From Trichosporon coremiiforme (Eukaryota; Basidiomycota; Tremellomycetes; Trichosporonales; Trichosporonaceae), in contig BCJJ01000007.1 of assembly GCA_039545355.1 (NCBI GenBank), positions 744,001 through 808,000 on the forward strand: a DNA stretch of 64,000 bases. Reading direction: 5' to 3'. The notes beneath the pieces are model-generated. The model was given only the letters and a program-made list of their open reading frames with translations. It was not told where the DNA came from and ran no database searches. The position numbers were made by a program, and so were the translations under genes. Positions within the stretch are counted from its first letter, which is position 1. Each line of letters begins with the position of its first letter. Below are positions 1 through 12,169 of the stretch, one piece after another.

Positions 1-227
1 GCCGCATTTATTACTGCCAGGACGCACCGCCCATTTCTTGGCCTTTCCCTCCAAACTTCTTTCCGACACCTCTGTCACCCACTCTTGTCATATCGAGACT
101 TGGCATCGTGCTCGACGACTTGGCGCCGTACACGCACACCACCGCGCGCACCCCCCAAGCTAGCTTCCAAGCGAAAGCACTCCTATTCTCGTCTTCGCCA
201 AGCACCCCCCGCTCGTAGCTCTTCAGG
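1..227. other. Upstream region of the first transporter gene
   Basis: This stretch is pyrimidine-rich leader and promoter sequence before the ATG at 228. I see no coding exon on either strand. Confidence 0.5.
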
Positions 228-2729
228 ATGTTCCCTCCCGAGCTCCGCGACGAGGACCGCCTCCCCGCGGGTGAGCAGAAGGTCGACTTCTCGCAGAAGC
301 ATCCTCTGTTCAACGACCTTTGTCCCCAGGACTCTTACACCGAGGAGGGTGTCTACTGGGTGAGTAGCAGCTATCTAGCCGGCAGGCGGCGTCGTCAGCG
401 CCTTCGAGAAAGTTTGCTATACGCGACTTCCTCGCACCGAACGTTCCAGCCAGCCAGCAACGAGCCAGCCAATCCATCCCGCATGCAGCCAGCTGACAAT
501 CCAGGCCGACCTGCCGTTCAAGCAGCGTCAGCGCTGGGTGAACCGCCAGGCGACCGCCGAGTGCAAGCGTGAGCTCAAGGTCGTCTGGGAGATGTTCAAG
601 AACGACCCCCTCTCGCCCTTCACCGCCTACTGCCGCCGCTACGTCGTTACCGGAATGGGCATGTTCACCGAGGGTTACACCATCTGTAAGTATCCATCCT
701 GCCATCACGCACGATCATGTGCTCCATTCTTGTTCCAACTGTGCGCCATTGTGCAACCGGCGACTTTTCGTCATGTGCCTCGCTCGCCCCAGTGGTGAAA
801 TGAGGTATGCGCACCAGTGAATGGACTAAAGTGGTGCGCCCTGCCACTTCTGCCATTCAGCGCCGATCCACCGCGCGGGAACGTGCGTTCGCAGCGGCCG
901 GCGCTAGCCCTATCAGCCGAACTTGGGGACGTCACCCATGCACGCCGCGGCCCGCGGCTCGAGCGCCGACCCAGAAAGAGAAGCATCCCCACGCACGCAC
1001 ACATGGCACGATAAGATCCACCAGTCGCTAACCACCGCCAGTCTCCATCGGTAACATCTCGTCTCTCTTCCAGTCCGTCTGGCCCGAGTGCTGGAAGACC
1101 CACGAGGTCTGTGAGGCCAACTGGGTCGCCGGTGTCTCGTACATCCAGATCATCGGTATCATTTGTGGTCAGATCGGTGTCGGTTTCGAGGGTGACTGGA
1201 TTGGTCGCCGTGTCGGTCTCGTCCAGGACGCTCTTGTCATGGCTCTCGGTCTCGTCATGCTTACCGCTTCGTGGGGTACCACCCTCAACGGTTGGGTCAT
1301 CTGCTACGCCTGGTCTCAGTTCGTCTACACCCTCGGTGTCGGTGGCGAGTACCCCATGACTTCCACTACCGCTCTCGAGGCCAAGACCTCGTCTTCCGGC
1401 TCTTCGCAGACCGACGACAAGCTCCACCGTGGACGCAACGTCGTTCTTGCCTTCCTCATGCAGGGTTGGGGCCAGCTCCTCAACCAGGGTCTCCTGATTA
1501 TCATGCTCCTCATCTTCCACGGTGGCTCGACCCCGCCCTACTCGAAGACGACTGCCCAGTGGACGTTCCGTCTCTCGTTCGCCTTCATGATCCCTCCTAC
1601 TCTCTGGCTCGCCTACCACCGTTACTACAAGCAGACCTACTCCTCGGCCGCTCTCCAGAAGTCGAAGAAGAACGCCCGTGTCAACCAGTCAGGTTACGAC
1701 GTTCAGTCGCTCCGCCTCGTTGCTACCCACTTCGGTGGCCGTCTCATCGGTACGACCATGGGCTGGCTCACTGCCGACTTCCTCTTCTACGGTGCTAAGC
1801 TCTTCGCCTCCTCGTTCATCAAGGTCATCACCCCCGGCTCCAAGTCTGTCATGACCGGATGGCTGTGGAACCTGCTCAATGTCGGTGTCTCGCTCGTCGG
1901 CTACTACCTCGCTGCCTTGATGGTCGACCACAAGTTCTACGGACGCAAGCGCATGCAGTCTATCGGCCTGCTGTTCTGCGGTATCCTCTACCTCCTCCCC
2001 GCCATCTGGTACACCCAGCTCCGCTCGCGCGCCCACATCGCCGGTTTCCAGACCATCTACTTCCTCGCCTCCTTCTTCCAGCAGTTCGGCCCCAACTGCA
2101 CGACCTTCCTGCTCGCTGCCGAGGTCTACCCCATCTCGGTCCGTGCCACTGCCCACGGTATCTCGGCCGCCTCTGGCAAGATCGGTGCCCTCATGCCCGC
2201 CGTCATCTACAACTACATCGACGACCACACCAAGTTCTGGGTTGTGTGCTGGTTCGGTTTCCTCGGATGGATCGTCACTGAGATCTTCATCCCTGATGTT
2301 ACCGGTCTCGACCTCCGTGAGCAGGACCGCTACTGGGCTTTCGTCCGTGAGGGTCGTGCCAAGGACTACCACGGTATCGCCGTCAACCCCCGCCACCTGT
2401 CTCTCTTCGAGCGTGTTGTCCTCAAGCGTCACAAGGCTTACGACCCTGAGCTTGACCGCCAGAGCCGTATCAAGGAGCTCCGTGTCATGTGGGAGGCCCG
2501 CCAGCAGCAGAAGGCTCTCGAGGAGCCCGGACAGCAGATCATCGTTCCGGCCGAGGACGACGAGCTCTCGTCGAACGCCGAGTCGTTCTTCGAGAAGGAG
2601 TTCAAGCACGCTGAGCTCAACGACGACTTCCCGCACCCGACGCATAACGACCAGCTCCAGATCCAGCGCCAGATCACCCGCCAGTCGATCGCCGACGCCA
2701 TCGGCGACCACCACAACGAGAAGCGCTAA
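228..2729 (+). CDS. MFS transporter, PHS/GIT1-like (phosphate or glycerophosphodiester type)
   Basis: Exons 228-359, 505-685 and 1042-2729 give a protein of about 666 aa. Both introns end in a CTGAC/CTAAC branch point followed closely by CAG, and the phases join cleanly (VYW/ADLPF; GYTI-F-SIGNIS). The protein has the MFS motif A region (GDWIGRRVGL) and the LGVGGEYPMTSTTALE segment, which corresponds to the Pho84/Git1 signature, followed by further hydrophobic segments and a charged C-terminal tail of roughly 130 residues. The family imports inorganic phosphate or glycerophospho-compounds at the plasma membrane by proton symport. Basidiomycetes carry many paralogs, so the exact substrate cannot be set from sequence. 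The second intron (686-1041, 356 nt) is long for this locus. The ATG at 228 is the first in frame with the first exon. Confidence 0.85.
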
Positions 2730-5700
2730 GGCATTCTCTCGATCTCGGCGGATCTTCGCACGGTATACAATACGCTAGGCAACCTCATTAGATTAGTCTC
2801 ATCTTCCTCATCATACGCTCATCATATTCCAGCTCCAGCAGCTCTGTAATGTATTCATTAGTGCACCGAAAGTTAAGGTTGCAGTGGCCCCATCACCTCT
2901 CATCATTCTCACACTAGAACTGAATTCAACGACCGCTGCATCGTTAACAGCAGGTCAGGGGGGTCGGACCGTCATCTGGGCCTTCTCGAAGTTCTCACGA
3001 GGCCCACCTCGGCTCCACAGACAGCAGGGAAATGCGCAATACTTCGATGGCCGCATACCGCGCAGTATTGCGGCGGCGCTAACTGTTCTGACGCAATACG
3101 ATGTCCGCGCTCCAATTCCGTTCCGGCTCGGGCTCCGAACCTCTCTGGCCGCGGGGCGTACGGTGCATTCCACCGACAGCCAAGGTCCGAGGGTGGAAGG
3201 CGGAGGGAGCGAGGCGGCGGGACCGCAAAGGCAGTGCAGTACACCCATGTGCATCGTGCCGTACTCTGCCGTCGTCTCGCAACTGACGCAACTGTCCTTT
3301 GGCCTAAGCAAACCAGCAGAAACCTCTGAGTCTTGGGGTCGAGCGAAAAATGGCGAGCGGCGCTAGTCGAGGTCTGACGCAACTCCGCCATCCCGCGGCA
3401 GTGGGCTCGTCGGTGGGTCGCTCCGGCCCCATTCTTTCGCCCTGACAGTGTGCTTTGTCACCCAGAGTCACTCCGCAGCCTCTTCTCTGTCCCCAGAAAC
3501 ACGCAGGCAGCGGGCCAGACTTCGCCTGCTCGCTTTCTCGCTTGCTCCAACATGCCCAGCTAAGTCATCTCCGACGGGGATGTGCAGGTCCAGAGCGAGT
3601 AGGGCAGCAGGCACTGAAATCGGATTCGCAGCAACAGTCTGACTACGAGTAGCACGTTCGTGAAACGAGTGTAGTGTGGCAGCGACCCTCGGGGCAGATG
3701 TCCGCCTCGGCAGCGGCATCAACTCGGTCAGTAAGTCGTGCCTGTTCGGCCTATCCTTGTGTGCGTGAAACGTCTTGACGTCTTGAGAAGGAACGTGTGG
3801 AGCCGCAGAGCGACGCGAGGAGCGCAAGGAGCGCGAAGGATGCAGGCGATATACCGCGCCGATCACATTACGACAGCACGCGGGCGCCTCATGCCTCCCT
3901 GCTCTGGACGGCATCATCGGCAGACGGAACCGAAACTTGGCGCGGGTCGGCATCTACTGTATGCTTAGCTTCGGGTGGCACACCTTGCAACACTGGCTCC
4001 ACATATAGAATCAACAACCCTGCAACTCCACAGTGCCTGCCCCAGCTCACCGCAGCCGCTGGGATACATGGTACGGCCACGTTCGTGAGTTTCTTTGTTC
4101 TTGGGTTTGCGTACGCCTTGGTGTATGGGTGGTTGTGGCGGAGTGCACAGCGGGACGACGGGGTCGATTGCGCCTGCGATCGGGGGTGCACGAGTTTGTT
4201 GTGGGGTAGCGAGTTCTCGTTTGGGAGGTCGAACGTTGGTACGTCTCGTTGTTGCGACACACCTCATTCGATTGGACGTTCCTCCCCGGGCAAAACGTTC
4301 TTTAAAAGCCGAATGGCAGTACTACGTGAGCCACAGACCGGTACTGACATGGTGGACAGCCGGACAACTTCAGCGTACATGGACAAGTACGGAGAAGCGA
4401 CGAGCCAGAGTGACGACCTCGACCACGCATCATCGACATAGGGAGAGCGGCGCCTTCGCCGGGTCAAGGCTCAATGAGGACAACTGACACGATGGAGTGA
4501 TGCTCACTGACGAACTAGGAGTGACACAGGACAGCAGACAATCTGCGGTGACGGCTGAAGGAACAGAGCGCGGTCGGCACATCCAGTGCTACTGGCGATC
4601 ACCGTACGGTTTCTTGGGAATGTCGACCGCCATGTCCGAACAAAGCATTGCATCGGACGTGGGCGTCTGTCAGTTCAGCGAGTTGGCTCGTGTGTGCGGC
4701 AGTCTTGCTGTTGGACTTCTTGGTGGGTCTTGGTGAAAAATTTACTGCCCGCAGTCGCTGGCTGTCACGGGAAGACCACCACACATCTTGTGACAGCGAC
4801 TGGGTTCAGCTCAACGACGATCCCCGCAGTAATACCGAAGAGGTTCGAAAGTAAAGCGTGACACTCGTGTCTGCGCCGGAGGATGGCGTTGATGTGAATC
4901 CTCTTGGAGGCTGCGGTCAGCTGGAACTGAGGAAGGACACAGCGCACTGCGCCAACAGTGTCCCTCAATGGTTCGAGGCTGAAGTGAGCTGAGAATGCAG
5001 GAAATCGCAGCTCACTGTTTCTTGGTTTACATGTCGCAACGCAAAACGCCCTGTGGCTTAATGGTAGGCTCGACGTGACCCACATAGCGTTTTCTTCAGC
5101 TGACGGTCGACAGACAGGTTTGCGTCTGAGATCAGCGTTTAGCAGTTGATCGATCGCGCTAGGGTCGGCGGTGGCGCACGGCAATCAACTTGCCACTATA
5201 CGAGGTTCGACTACGCCGGCAGCGACTTCTACGGGATCGACTCTCAAGCACGCTCTCCGTCTCGACAGTACGGAGTGGCCAGAGCTTGAGTACGTGCAAT
5301 GACATCACTCCTGACTGGCGCCTCTCAGGCAAGGTTCCCAAGTGTCATGGCTGATGTTAGCTCTTCGGATGGCCCCCGACAAGGCTTACCTTTTCAATAC
5401 CCCGATCTCGAGTAGAAGTGGCGCCTGTGCCGCGAGCGCGTCGATGCCCCGCGATGCCTGGAGTCATCTGGGTGCTCTTGAGGTCAACAGTGTGACTCCC
5501 CTCTCCGTGTTTTCTCCTTCGCTGACTACAGGCCCGACAGTTGTGGTGTTAATCGCAGGGAGCAAGTGACAGTGTCACGATCTAGCTGTCACTGGAAGAG
5601 CCTGAGCTCACACTGTTTGGACTCCAGCTCCAGCGGAGGGCAGAGGGCGAGATGGATCTGGCGTCAGCTTTCGTCAGGCTCGGCCGACAGCTTACCACTT

Positions 5701-6977
5701 CAACCTGCCCTTTGATGTGGTAGGTCCTGCGATCATCCACCCCCGTCATAACTGACGAGGAAGACTCAGCGCGTGGACGGGGATCGTGAGTTTGGCGAGG
5801 TTACTGGTCGGTGGATGACTGGACAACGATGGGAATCGACTCAGCTGCACAGACTCTCTGTCGTCACAACACGCAGAGTCATTTGATGGTCCCCCTTGAG
5901 ACACACGATGTGCTCCCCGCCCCTCTTGCTCTTTGGCCCGCTGGCTACTGGGTGTCTGAGGTCCCTACACAGCGGTACTGCTGGCAGGTACGCCGGGCTG
6001 CCACCTCTGTATGTTTCAAGTTCCTCACGTCGACGTCCCAGCGACAGTAGGTGCCGGGCCCGCAACGCATGCGACTCGGGACAGGCCAAGCGCCAGGCCA
6101 TCCAGGTGCGCCCTCTTGCGACTGCGGGCTGCCCCAGACCTCTGAACGGTCGCTTTCTGAAAAACGGACTATTGCCTGAGCCCTTTCCTAGACGTGAGGG
6201 GGTGCTTCAATCAGGTAACGAGGGCCTTCCAAAAGGATGCAGTGTGCGTGGACGTCCGCGCCAGCTGCTACGTCGTGGGCGTGGCCGTGGCGCGATGCCA
6301 CAACATAGCCTTGCTGCACAGCTTCGACCCCCGCTGTGGCGTCTCCGCACCGTCACTCACTGCTGGTACTCTTTACTCCAAGCATACACCATTTACGCAA
6401 GGTCAGACCAATGCTGCCAACGCTGAGAGTGCCGCTATGTGCGTGCATCTCAGCTATGAGCTGCAGCATCATCTACGTTTGCAGTGAACGATGTCAGACG
6501 GCGACCTAATTAATACCCTGCACAGCGGCTCTCAATAGTGGTTATAATTGGATTAGCCGGGAGTTGTAATGCGATGACGACAGATTGCGGTGCGCAGCGC
6601 AATGGCTGGTTGGCTGGTGGACATTGCCCTCTCCCCCACGTGAGTGTGGGGAAGTGGGATCTGCGCAGCAGGACGTGCGCTGATAGACGGCGCTGGGGTG
6701 GTTGATCCGGTCATCCGGTGGAGGTTGTCAGTGTCAGCTGCCTGGCGCCTACGGTCAGGACATGGTCAGCGCTGGGAAAAGAGGTTGAGATCGTACTATC
6801 ACCATCTCGCACGACAACGACGTGCACACACATACATTGAAGCCCGACGCCGACGCCGAGGAATCGACTCCGACACAGATTCACTCCCGCCCGCCGGTAA
6901 GACAAGACGCACGACTACCGATAAGAACACGCCTCGGTCTTTCCCGCCCACACGCTTACTCACCCACACCACCAGAC
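2730..6977. other. Gene desert, about 4.2 kb
   Basis: The first ~100 bases look like 3' UTR of the transporter. Beyond that I find no frame on either strand with family resemblance, consistent codon bias or paired splice signals. The reading frames of 60-240 codons present here have erratic composition typical of chance frames in GC-rich DNA. A tRNA-like A-box at about 5052 has no partner B-box. A possible 5' UTR intron of the next gene lies at 6897-6975 (GTAAGA to CACCAG). Confidence 0.5.
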
Positions 6978-7895
6978 ATGGGCAACAACGCCTCTCGCCC
7001 CGTCGTCCCCGGGCGCCGCCGCTCCGCGCCTGCCGGCACCGGCGACGAGCCCACCATGCCTCCCCTGGAGCACTCGCAATCCGAGCATCCGTACCGGGAC
7101 GACGACGCAGCGTCCATCGCGCCATCCTTCGCCGGCACGCTCGCCAGTATCTTCAGCGAGCGCACCGCAGTCTCCGACCGGACCATGCTCGACAATGCCT
7201 CGCTCTACTCCTCGACTGGAACTGTGCTCGACGAAGCCGTCGTCCCGCCCTCCGACGCTATCCGAAACGGCATGGCCTCAGCCATGGAAGCGCTGAACGG
7301 CGAGAAGGGCTGGCCAGCCACAGTCGCCACTGCGCAGCTCGAGTGGCTCGCTCAAGACGCCGGACGTAGGGCGCGTTGGCTCCGCGCCGAGGTGGTGATG
7401 CAGCAGCGCCGCGCCAAGCGGAACAAGCGCGGCATGGCCCGTCGCCACTCGGGCGGCAAGACGCAGGTGTTCAACCTGTCTCTCGCCGGCGAGGACCGCG
7501 CGCATGAGGAGGACGCGGCGGTCGTCCGCCGCCTTGCGATGGAGAAGATGGCGGGCGAGCACCGCACGCGGTCCGAGGAGCTCGCGAAGGAGATGCTCGA
7601 GCAGGCGCTGGCGGAGAACCCCCTCCCGCCTCCCTGCGAGGAGGCGGATGAGGAGCGGAATGCGCTCGAGCGGGAAGTCCGAGGCGCGCACAAGGAGGCG
7701 CGGGACCAGTATCACGCGACCTGCAAGGAGGCGGCGGACGCACACGCTACAGCCCTCCGGAACGCCGACATCGCGCATGGCAAGGCGTACAGCGCCGCCA
7801 AGGTGCGGTACATGGGCGCGACGCTGCGTGCCCCTGATCTCCCGACCGGCGGGACGAGCATGCGCCAGGCCAGTGTCGGTCCGATCTGGGAGTAA
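6978..7895 (+). CDS. Orphan protein with an N-myristoylation motif
   Basis: A single exon of 305 aa. I chose the ATG at 6978 because it is the first ATG of the frame, and because the resulting N-terminus (MGNNASR) fits the N-myristoylation consensus, with Gly2 and Ser6. A putative 5' UTR intron ends two bases before the start. The first ~100 residues are Ser/Pro/Asp-rich and probably disordered. The rest is rich in Arg, Glu and Ala and reads as helical, with likely coiled coil from about residue 175 to 270. I do not recognise a family. Lipid anchoring to a membrane is inferred from the N-terminus only. Codon use matches neighbouring genes, so it is very likely real. Confidence 0.7.
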   Translation: MGNNASRPVVPGRRRSAPAGTGDEPTMPPLEHSQSEHPYRDDDAASIAPSFAGTLASIFSERTAVSDRTMLDNASLYSSTGTVLDEAVVPPSDAIRNGMASAMEALNGEKGWPATVATAQLEWLAQDAGRRARWLRAEVVMQQRRAKRNKRGMARRHSGGKTQVFNLSLAGEDRAHEEDAAVVRRLAMEKMAGEHRTRSEELAKEMLEQALAENPLPPPCEEADEERNALEREVRGAHKEARDQYHATCKEAADAHATALRNADIAHGKAYSAAKVRYMGATLRAPDLPTGGTSMRQASVGPIWE

Positions 7896-8271
7896 ACACG
7901 ATCAGAAGCAACTGTACACACGATCAAGGGCGAGGAGGAAGAAGAGGTGGCCACACCACCGTGTAGCGATCAAGCGGTTGTACCCGGCAGAAACGGAAAT
8001 GTATTCGGACTCGACTCATCACTGTTGCTGCAGGGGCTTACGCTCCACTGACTGACGACACACTGACTCGCTGCACCCGCTGCATTCTCTGCAGTCTCTG
8101 CAGTCTCTGCGCTCGCTTGCGCTCGCTCCGCACTTTGTGCATATGTAGTGATTGCATTGGATGAGAATTAATTTACATTTTTCTGCTGACATGCTGATCC
8201 AGATGTTTTGTGGAGAGACGGTGAACCTCGCTCTCTCAAGCTCGGAGGCTCGCTCCGCTCGCGTTGCGCGC
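7896..8271. other. Intergenic between convergent genes
   Basis: This is 3' flank shared by two convergent genes. It contains a short degenerate tandem stretch at about 8088-8132 built of CTCTGCAGT-like and GCTCGCTC-like units. Nothing else is visible. Confidence 0.5.
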
Positions 8272-10064
8272 CTACTTGAGCTCCTTGAGGACCGACTCGA
8301 TCTTGTCGGCGAGGATGGCTACGTGCTCGGGGCCGAAAGTGAGGGTGGGGCGGAGACGGACGGCGCGGTCTCCGCATCCTCCGATCTGGACACCGGCGGC
8401 GCGCATCTTGCCGAGGAACTGGTCGCGCTTCTGCGGGGTCGCAATGTCGAACGCCTGGAACGTGGCCTCGTCCTGTCCACGGTGGTTCTCGACGAGGCCC
8501 TGGTGCCGGGAGAAGACATCCGAGAGGGCGGCGGAGAGCACATCGCCCGTGGAGCGCGTGTAGTTGACGAGATCGTTGGCCTTGATGATGCGGATGATCT
8601 CGCGCGCCTGCAGCGCGCGCATCGGGTCGCCCATCCACGTGTTGTAGTTGCGGTAGGGGGCGTTAGGGCGCGTCTCGGCGCGGTGGAAGATGCCCGCCTG
8701 CTGCATCTTCTTGGAGAAGGTGACAAAGTCGGGCGCGTCCTCGGCGCTGAGGCCCCACTTCTCGTGCGCCCAGAACGTGCCCGTGGCGCCGACACCGGTC
8801 TGGACCTCGTCCGCGATGAAGAAGGCGCCGTGCTTGCGCGCGATCAGGCGGAGCGAGCGGAAGAACTCGGGCGACGCGTGGCAGTCGCCACCCTCCGAGA
8901 GGATGGGCTCGATGATGACGGCCGCGACGGGCTTGTGGGCCTTGTGGCGCACGAGAATGTCCTCGTACTCGGCGAGGCAGCGCGCCTCCTCGGCCTTGTT
9001 CGCGGCCTCGTGCTCGGACAGCGGGTACTGGAGCTCGGGGAAGGGGGCGACGGGCCAGTCGAACGCGGGAATGTCGATCTTGTGGATCGCCTTGGAACGG
9101 GTGGCAGAGAGCGAGCCGAACAGACGGCCGTGGAAGCCCTGCTTGAACGACAGGACGCAGAGGTCGGGGGCACCAGGAGCCTGGTTCAGCATGCACGACT
9201 CGAGCTCCTCCTTCGTGAAGGGAGCCTCGGCCGAGCCACGCTCGCGCTGGCGGTATGCCATGAACGCAGCCTTGAAGGCGGTCTCGTTGGCAGACGAACC
9301 ACAGAGGGTGGTGACGAGATGGTCGAGACCCTTCGGGGCGACAGTCAGGAGACCAGTCTCGAGGATCTCGGCCCAGTTCTTGGGCGGGAACGAACCAAGC
9401 GCGGGGCGGTTCAGCGCGGCGTGGATGAACTCGGGCTGAAAGTCAGTTCTGGCTCAGGGGTACCGGGTCAACTGTGCCGACGGCTGTGCCTGTCGTGCAA
9501 GCTGGTGTGCCGGCGCAACCTGGTGTCCTACTCAGTGCGACACCCAACGAACGGGGCGCCACGGTGACGTGGGCATACCAAGGGCGCGGACGCCGGAGTA
9601 ACTGTCCACAAGAGAGCGGAGGAACTCCTGTCGCACGACCGGCGCACAGCCGGCACGCACCGAGACACGTAGCACGAGTACGCAGTGTCACTCACAGTCT
9701 TGGCGAGCTCGATCATCTGGGGCACGTTGTAGCCGAGAGCGGTCGACGAGATCTGGCCGAACACGTCGAGGAGGGTGTTGCCATCGGCGTCGACGAGGTA
9801 ATTTCCGCTCGACTTGTCATAGTCGCCGACGAGGACGTGGGTGCGCGAGTCCTGGACCTTGTCGATCTCGGCGGACTGGGGTCAGTTCAAGACGTAGATA
9901 CGACAACTTACGGCGGCTTTGCTGGCGGGGCCGGGGACGGAGTCGGTGTGGACCTCGGGCTTGGCGGGCTCGTTGGGGATGAGATCGCGGGATGTGAAGG
10001 TGCGGACGGCGCTGGTGCCAGCGCGGCGGGCGACGCGGAGGGAGGAGAGAGTCGGGCGCATCAT
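8272..10064 (-). CDS. UGA1: 4-aminobutyrate (GABA) aminotransferase
   Basis: Exons in coding order are 10064-9912, 9875-9696 and 9435-8272, giving 498 aa. The class III PLP aminotransferase hallmarks are present in order: an N-terminal region with DYDKSSGNYLVD, then VIIEPILSEGGD, FIADEVQTGVGATGTFW (the cofactor-contacting Asp), and DFVTFSKKMQ containing the PLP Schiff-base lysine. It converts GABA and 2-oxoglutarate to succinic semialdehyde and glutamate. The first ~35 residues (MMRPTLSSLRVARR onward) are rich in Arg, Ser and Thr without acids, which looks like a mitochondrial presequence. Intron acceptors carry CTGACTTTCAG and CTGACCCCAG. The start is the first of two tandem ATGs; the next one at 10061 is also possible. 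Two Rid-family genes lie directly upstream on the same strand. Confidence 0.93.
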
Positions 10065-10817
10065 CTTGGGTGACACGAGAGACACGGGGGAGTGGACGGT
10101 GACAAGAAGGGGCGGTCGGGCAATGGCACTCGGGTTTTATCAGCGCGGCATTCATACGAGCGGCCAGCCAGCCAGCCCTAGCGCTAGCCCATCAGCGTCC
10201 GGCGGCAGCTTCCTCTCCTGGTTGTCCATGGTGGAGGCATGAGTCGCTGATACACGAGCTCGGCTAGACGTTCGGCTCGAACTGATTGGCTGACATTCAG
10301 GTTCACCGGTTCAGGCGGATCCACACCGGCTCAGGCCGTAATCGCATACCGTACTTGACTCTGGGCCCCCGCAACATTTTGCTTGCCGCGTCGTATAATT
10401 CGTCTTCCCCCACCGCACCCACTCGTCTCGTATCGGTCTAGACGGGTACGACTCTTGCCCACGTACAGCTGGTATCCAGCGACGACTCACAACAAGCCCA
10501 GCTATCAAACACAAGGTGGATCTGGCCAAGTTTCCACTTTGCAACACTCGATTCGTGAGGTACAGCGAGTCAGGGATCGCCATGTCCAGACCACCAGACG
10601 GCGGCCTTCGTCGTCACTTCAGACTCTTCTTTGTCCATCTCTCACACCTAATCAAGCAACTAACTACTACTACTAAGGATGGCGAGCCTTGGGGGCGACA
10701 GGCTGTTCCAGAGCGGGGCGTGAGCGTCCCATTGGCGTCGGTCCAGGCCCCGTATCGGACCATCTTCCCTCTACCACTTCCCCCCTCACGGCCCTGTCAT
10801 ACTCATCGCCTCGACGT
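10065..10817. other. Intergenic between UGA1 and the first Rid gene
   Basis: This holds the UGA1 promoter on its left side, including a GATA-type TTATCA at about 10137, and the 3' flank of the Rid gene on its right. I see no coding frame that can be supported. Confidence 0.5.
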
Positions 10818-11362
10818 TCAGTGCTTCGGGTCGTGAGCGACAACCTCAATCTCCGCCTTCATGCCCGGGATACCGAGGCGGCCGACCTCGACGCAAGTCC
10901 AAACGGGACAGTGGTCAGGCATCCACTTGCGGAAGTTGGCGATCATGAGGTCCATGGCGGCGTCGTCGAGGGTGAGGTGGTATGAACGCACGCGGAAGAC
11001 CTGCGACCAGCCCTTGCCGCCTGCAGACTTGAGCGCGAGCTCGACGTTCCTGAACGCCTGTTCGATCTGCGCTTCGACGTCGTCTGAGATCGCATTCGGG
11101 GGCTGAGGGTCCCAGCCGCCTGGAGGGTTAGTTTACCAGAAGCAGAAGGTGGCGAGGGGTAACAATGAGGTGGGGTGCGGATCAAAAAGAAGAGAGGGGG
11201 ATGCGAGGGCTCGACACTGATGAAAGACCGATACTCACCCTGACCTGAACACTCGATGTTGTCGCCGACCCGCACGGCCTGCGAGTAGTGGTACTCTTTG
11301 AGCGCCGTCTGGCCCCATCCCTCGTACGCGGAGAACTTTACGGTGGTTTTGTCAAAGGTCAT
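10818..11362 (-). CDS. Rid/YjgF family protein (copy 1)
   Basis: Exons 11362-11239 and 11119-10818 give 141 aa, the usual size for this family. The joined protein has the YjgF/UK114 pattern: YHYSQAVRVGD, SGQGGWDP across the splice junction, then VFRVRSYH and the C-terminal AEIEVVAHDP. Canonical RidA hydrolyses reactive enamines and imines produced by PLP enzymes. Here the position of the catalytic Arg (Arg105 of E. coli RidA, in an ARSC-like context) is occupied by Trp in PVWTCVEV, so classical imine deaminase activity is doubtful and a Rid4-7-like role is more likely. A second copy lies 0.9 kb upstream on the same strand with the same intron position, so the pair arose by tandem duplication. 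Confidence 0.85.
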
Positions 11363-11901
11363 TGTTGGATGCTGCTGTGTCTGTCGGTGTGGGACCACAC
11401 CAGCCTCGCGACCTGCTCCATAAATGGTCTCCAACACTCTCACATCAGTGAGAACGGGAGCTTGGCAAGCTGTGCCAAGATGAGCTTCTTATCCACGGCC
11501 TCCGTCGTCGGTGGACTACAGACGCGGCAGACGCGGCGGACGTGTTCGATGTAGGAGTGAGGTGGGTCATTTGGGGCACCATGAGTGGTGGTTAGCATGT
11601 GAGTCCATGAGCACGATGCACGTTGTTTGCGGCGTCCTGCAGCTATATCCGTGTCCCCTCCCTTTCCCATCACTTGGCCAACGCTCAGACCGCGGCGTGT
11701 CCGCACCAGGACGCACCAGTATACACCCGTGCTCGGTGTCAATTCACCGATCGCGGTCCCGACCTACATCAGCTGATCACCGAGGATGTCACCAACGCAT
11801 GACTGTTAGCTGAGCTTGACGGCGATGCCAAGATATCATCAGCGTGTGGGGGCTTGGCACGGAGGTATCGCGGCGATCAAAAGCTCCGTGAGCGGTAGTC
11901 C

Positions 11902-11955
11902 GGCGCGGCTTGCGCGGCTTAGGCTGGCGCGGCTTGCGCGGTTTAGGCTGGCGCG
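11902..11955. repeat. 24-bp tandem repeat, about 2.25 copies
   Basis: The unit begins GGCGCGGCTTGCGCGG and ends TTAGGCT. Copies start at 11902 and 11926 and differ by one base; a third copy is partial. Confidence 0.8.
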
Positions 11956-12121
11956 ACGATGACAAGACGCCGAGCGTCCGGCAACGGAGAGGAGGAGCAA
12001 GGTTGAGATCTATGGCAGGAACGGCGGAAGGTATGGGAAAGAATGCACGTGACAGGCGACTGCACAGGATCCTCGGCGGTAGTGTCGCGCGAGCAGCACG
12101 TTGCAGCATACGCTATCAGAC

Positions 12122-12169
12122 AAGCTTGGACATATGCATGAGATAAAGCTTCGACATATGTATGAGATT
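12122..12169. repeat. 24-bp imperfect tandem repeat, 2 copies
   Basis: The unit is of the form AAGCTTSGACATATGYATGA. Copies start at 12122 and 12146 in the 3' flank of the second Rid gene. The 24-bp period equals that of the unrelated GC-rich repeat 0.2 kb away. Confidence 0.75.

Noticed and set aside
5048..5215. tRNA-like A-box (TGGCTTAATGG) with a GGTTCGA-like sequence downstream
   Set aside because: The B-box does not match the full consensus, the spacing of about 150 nt is too large, and no cloverleaf stems can be formed.
8152..9567. Long open frame of 471 codons on the plus strand opposite UGA1
   Set aside because: It is the antisense shadow of a strongly conserved aminotransferase; its Leu/Val/Glu-rich translation is typical of antisense frames in GC-rich genes.
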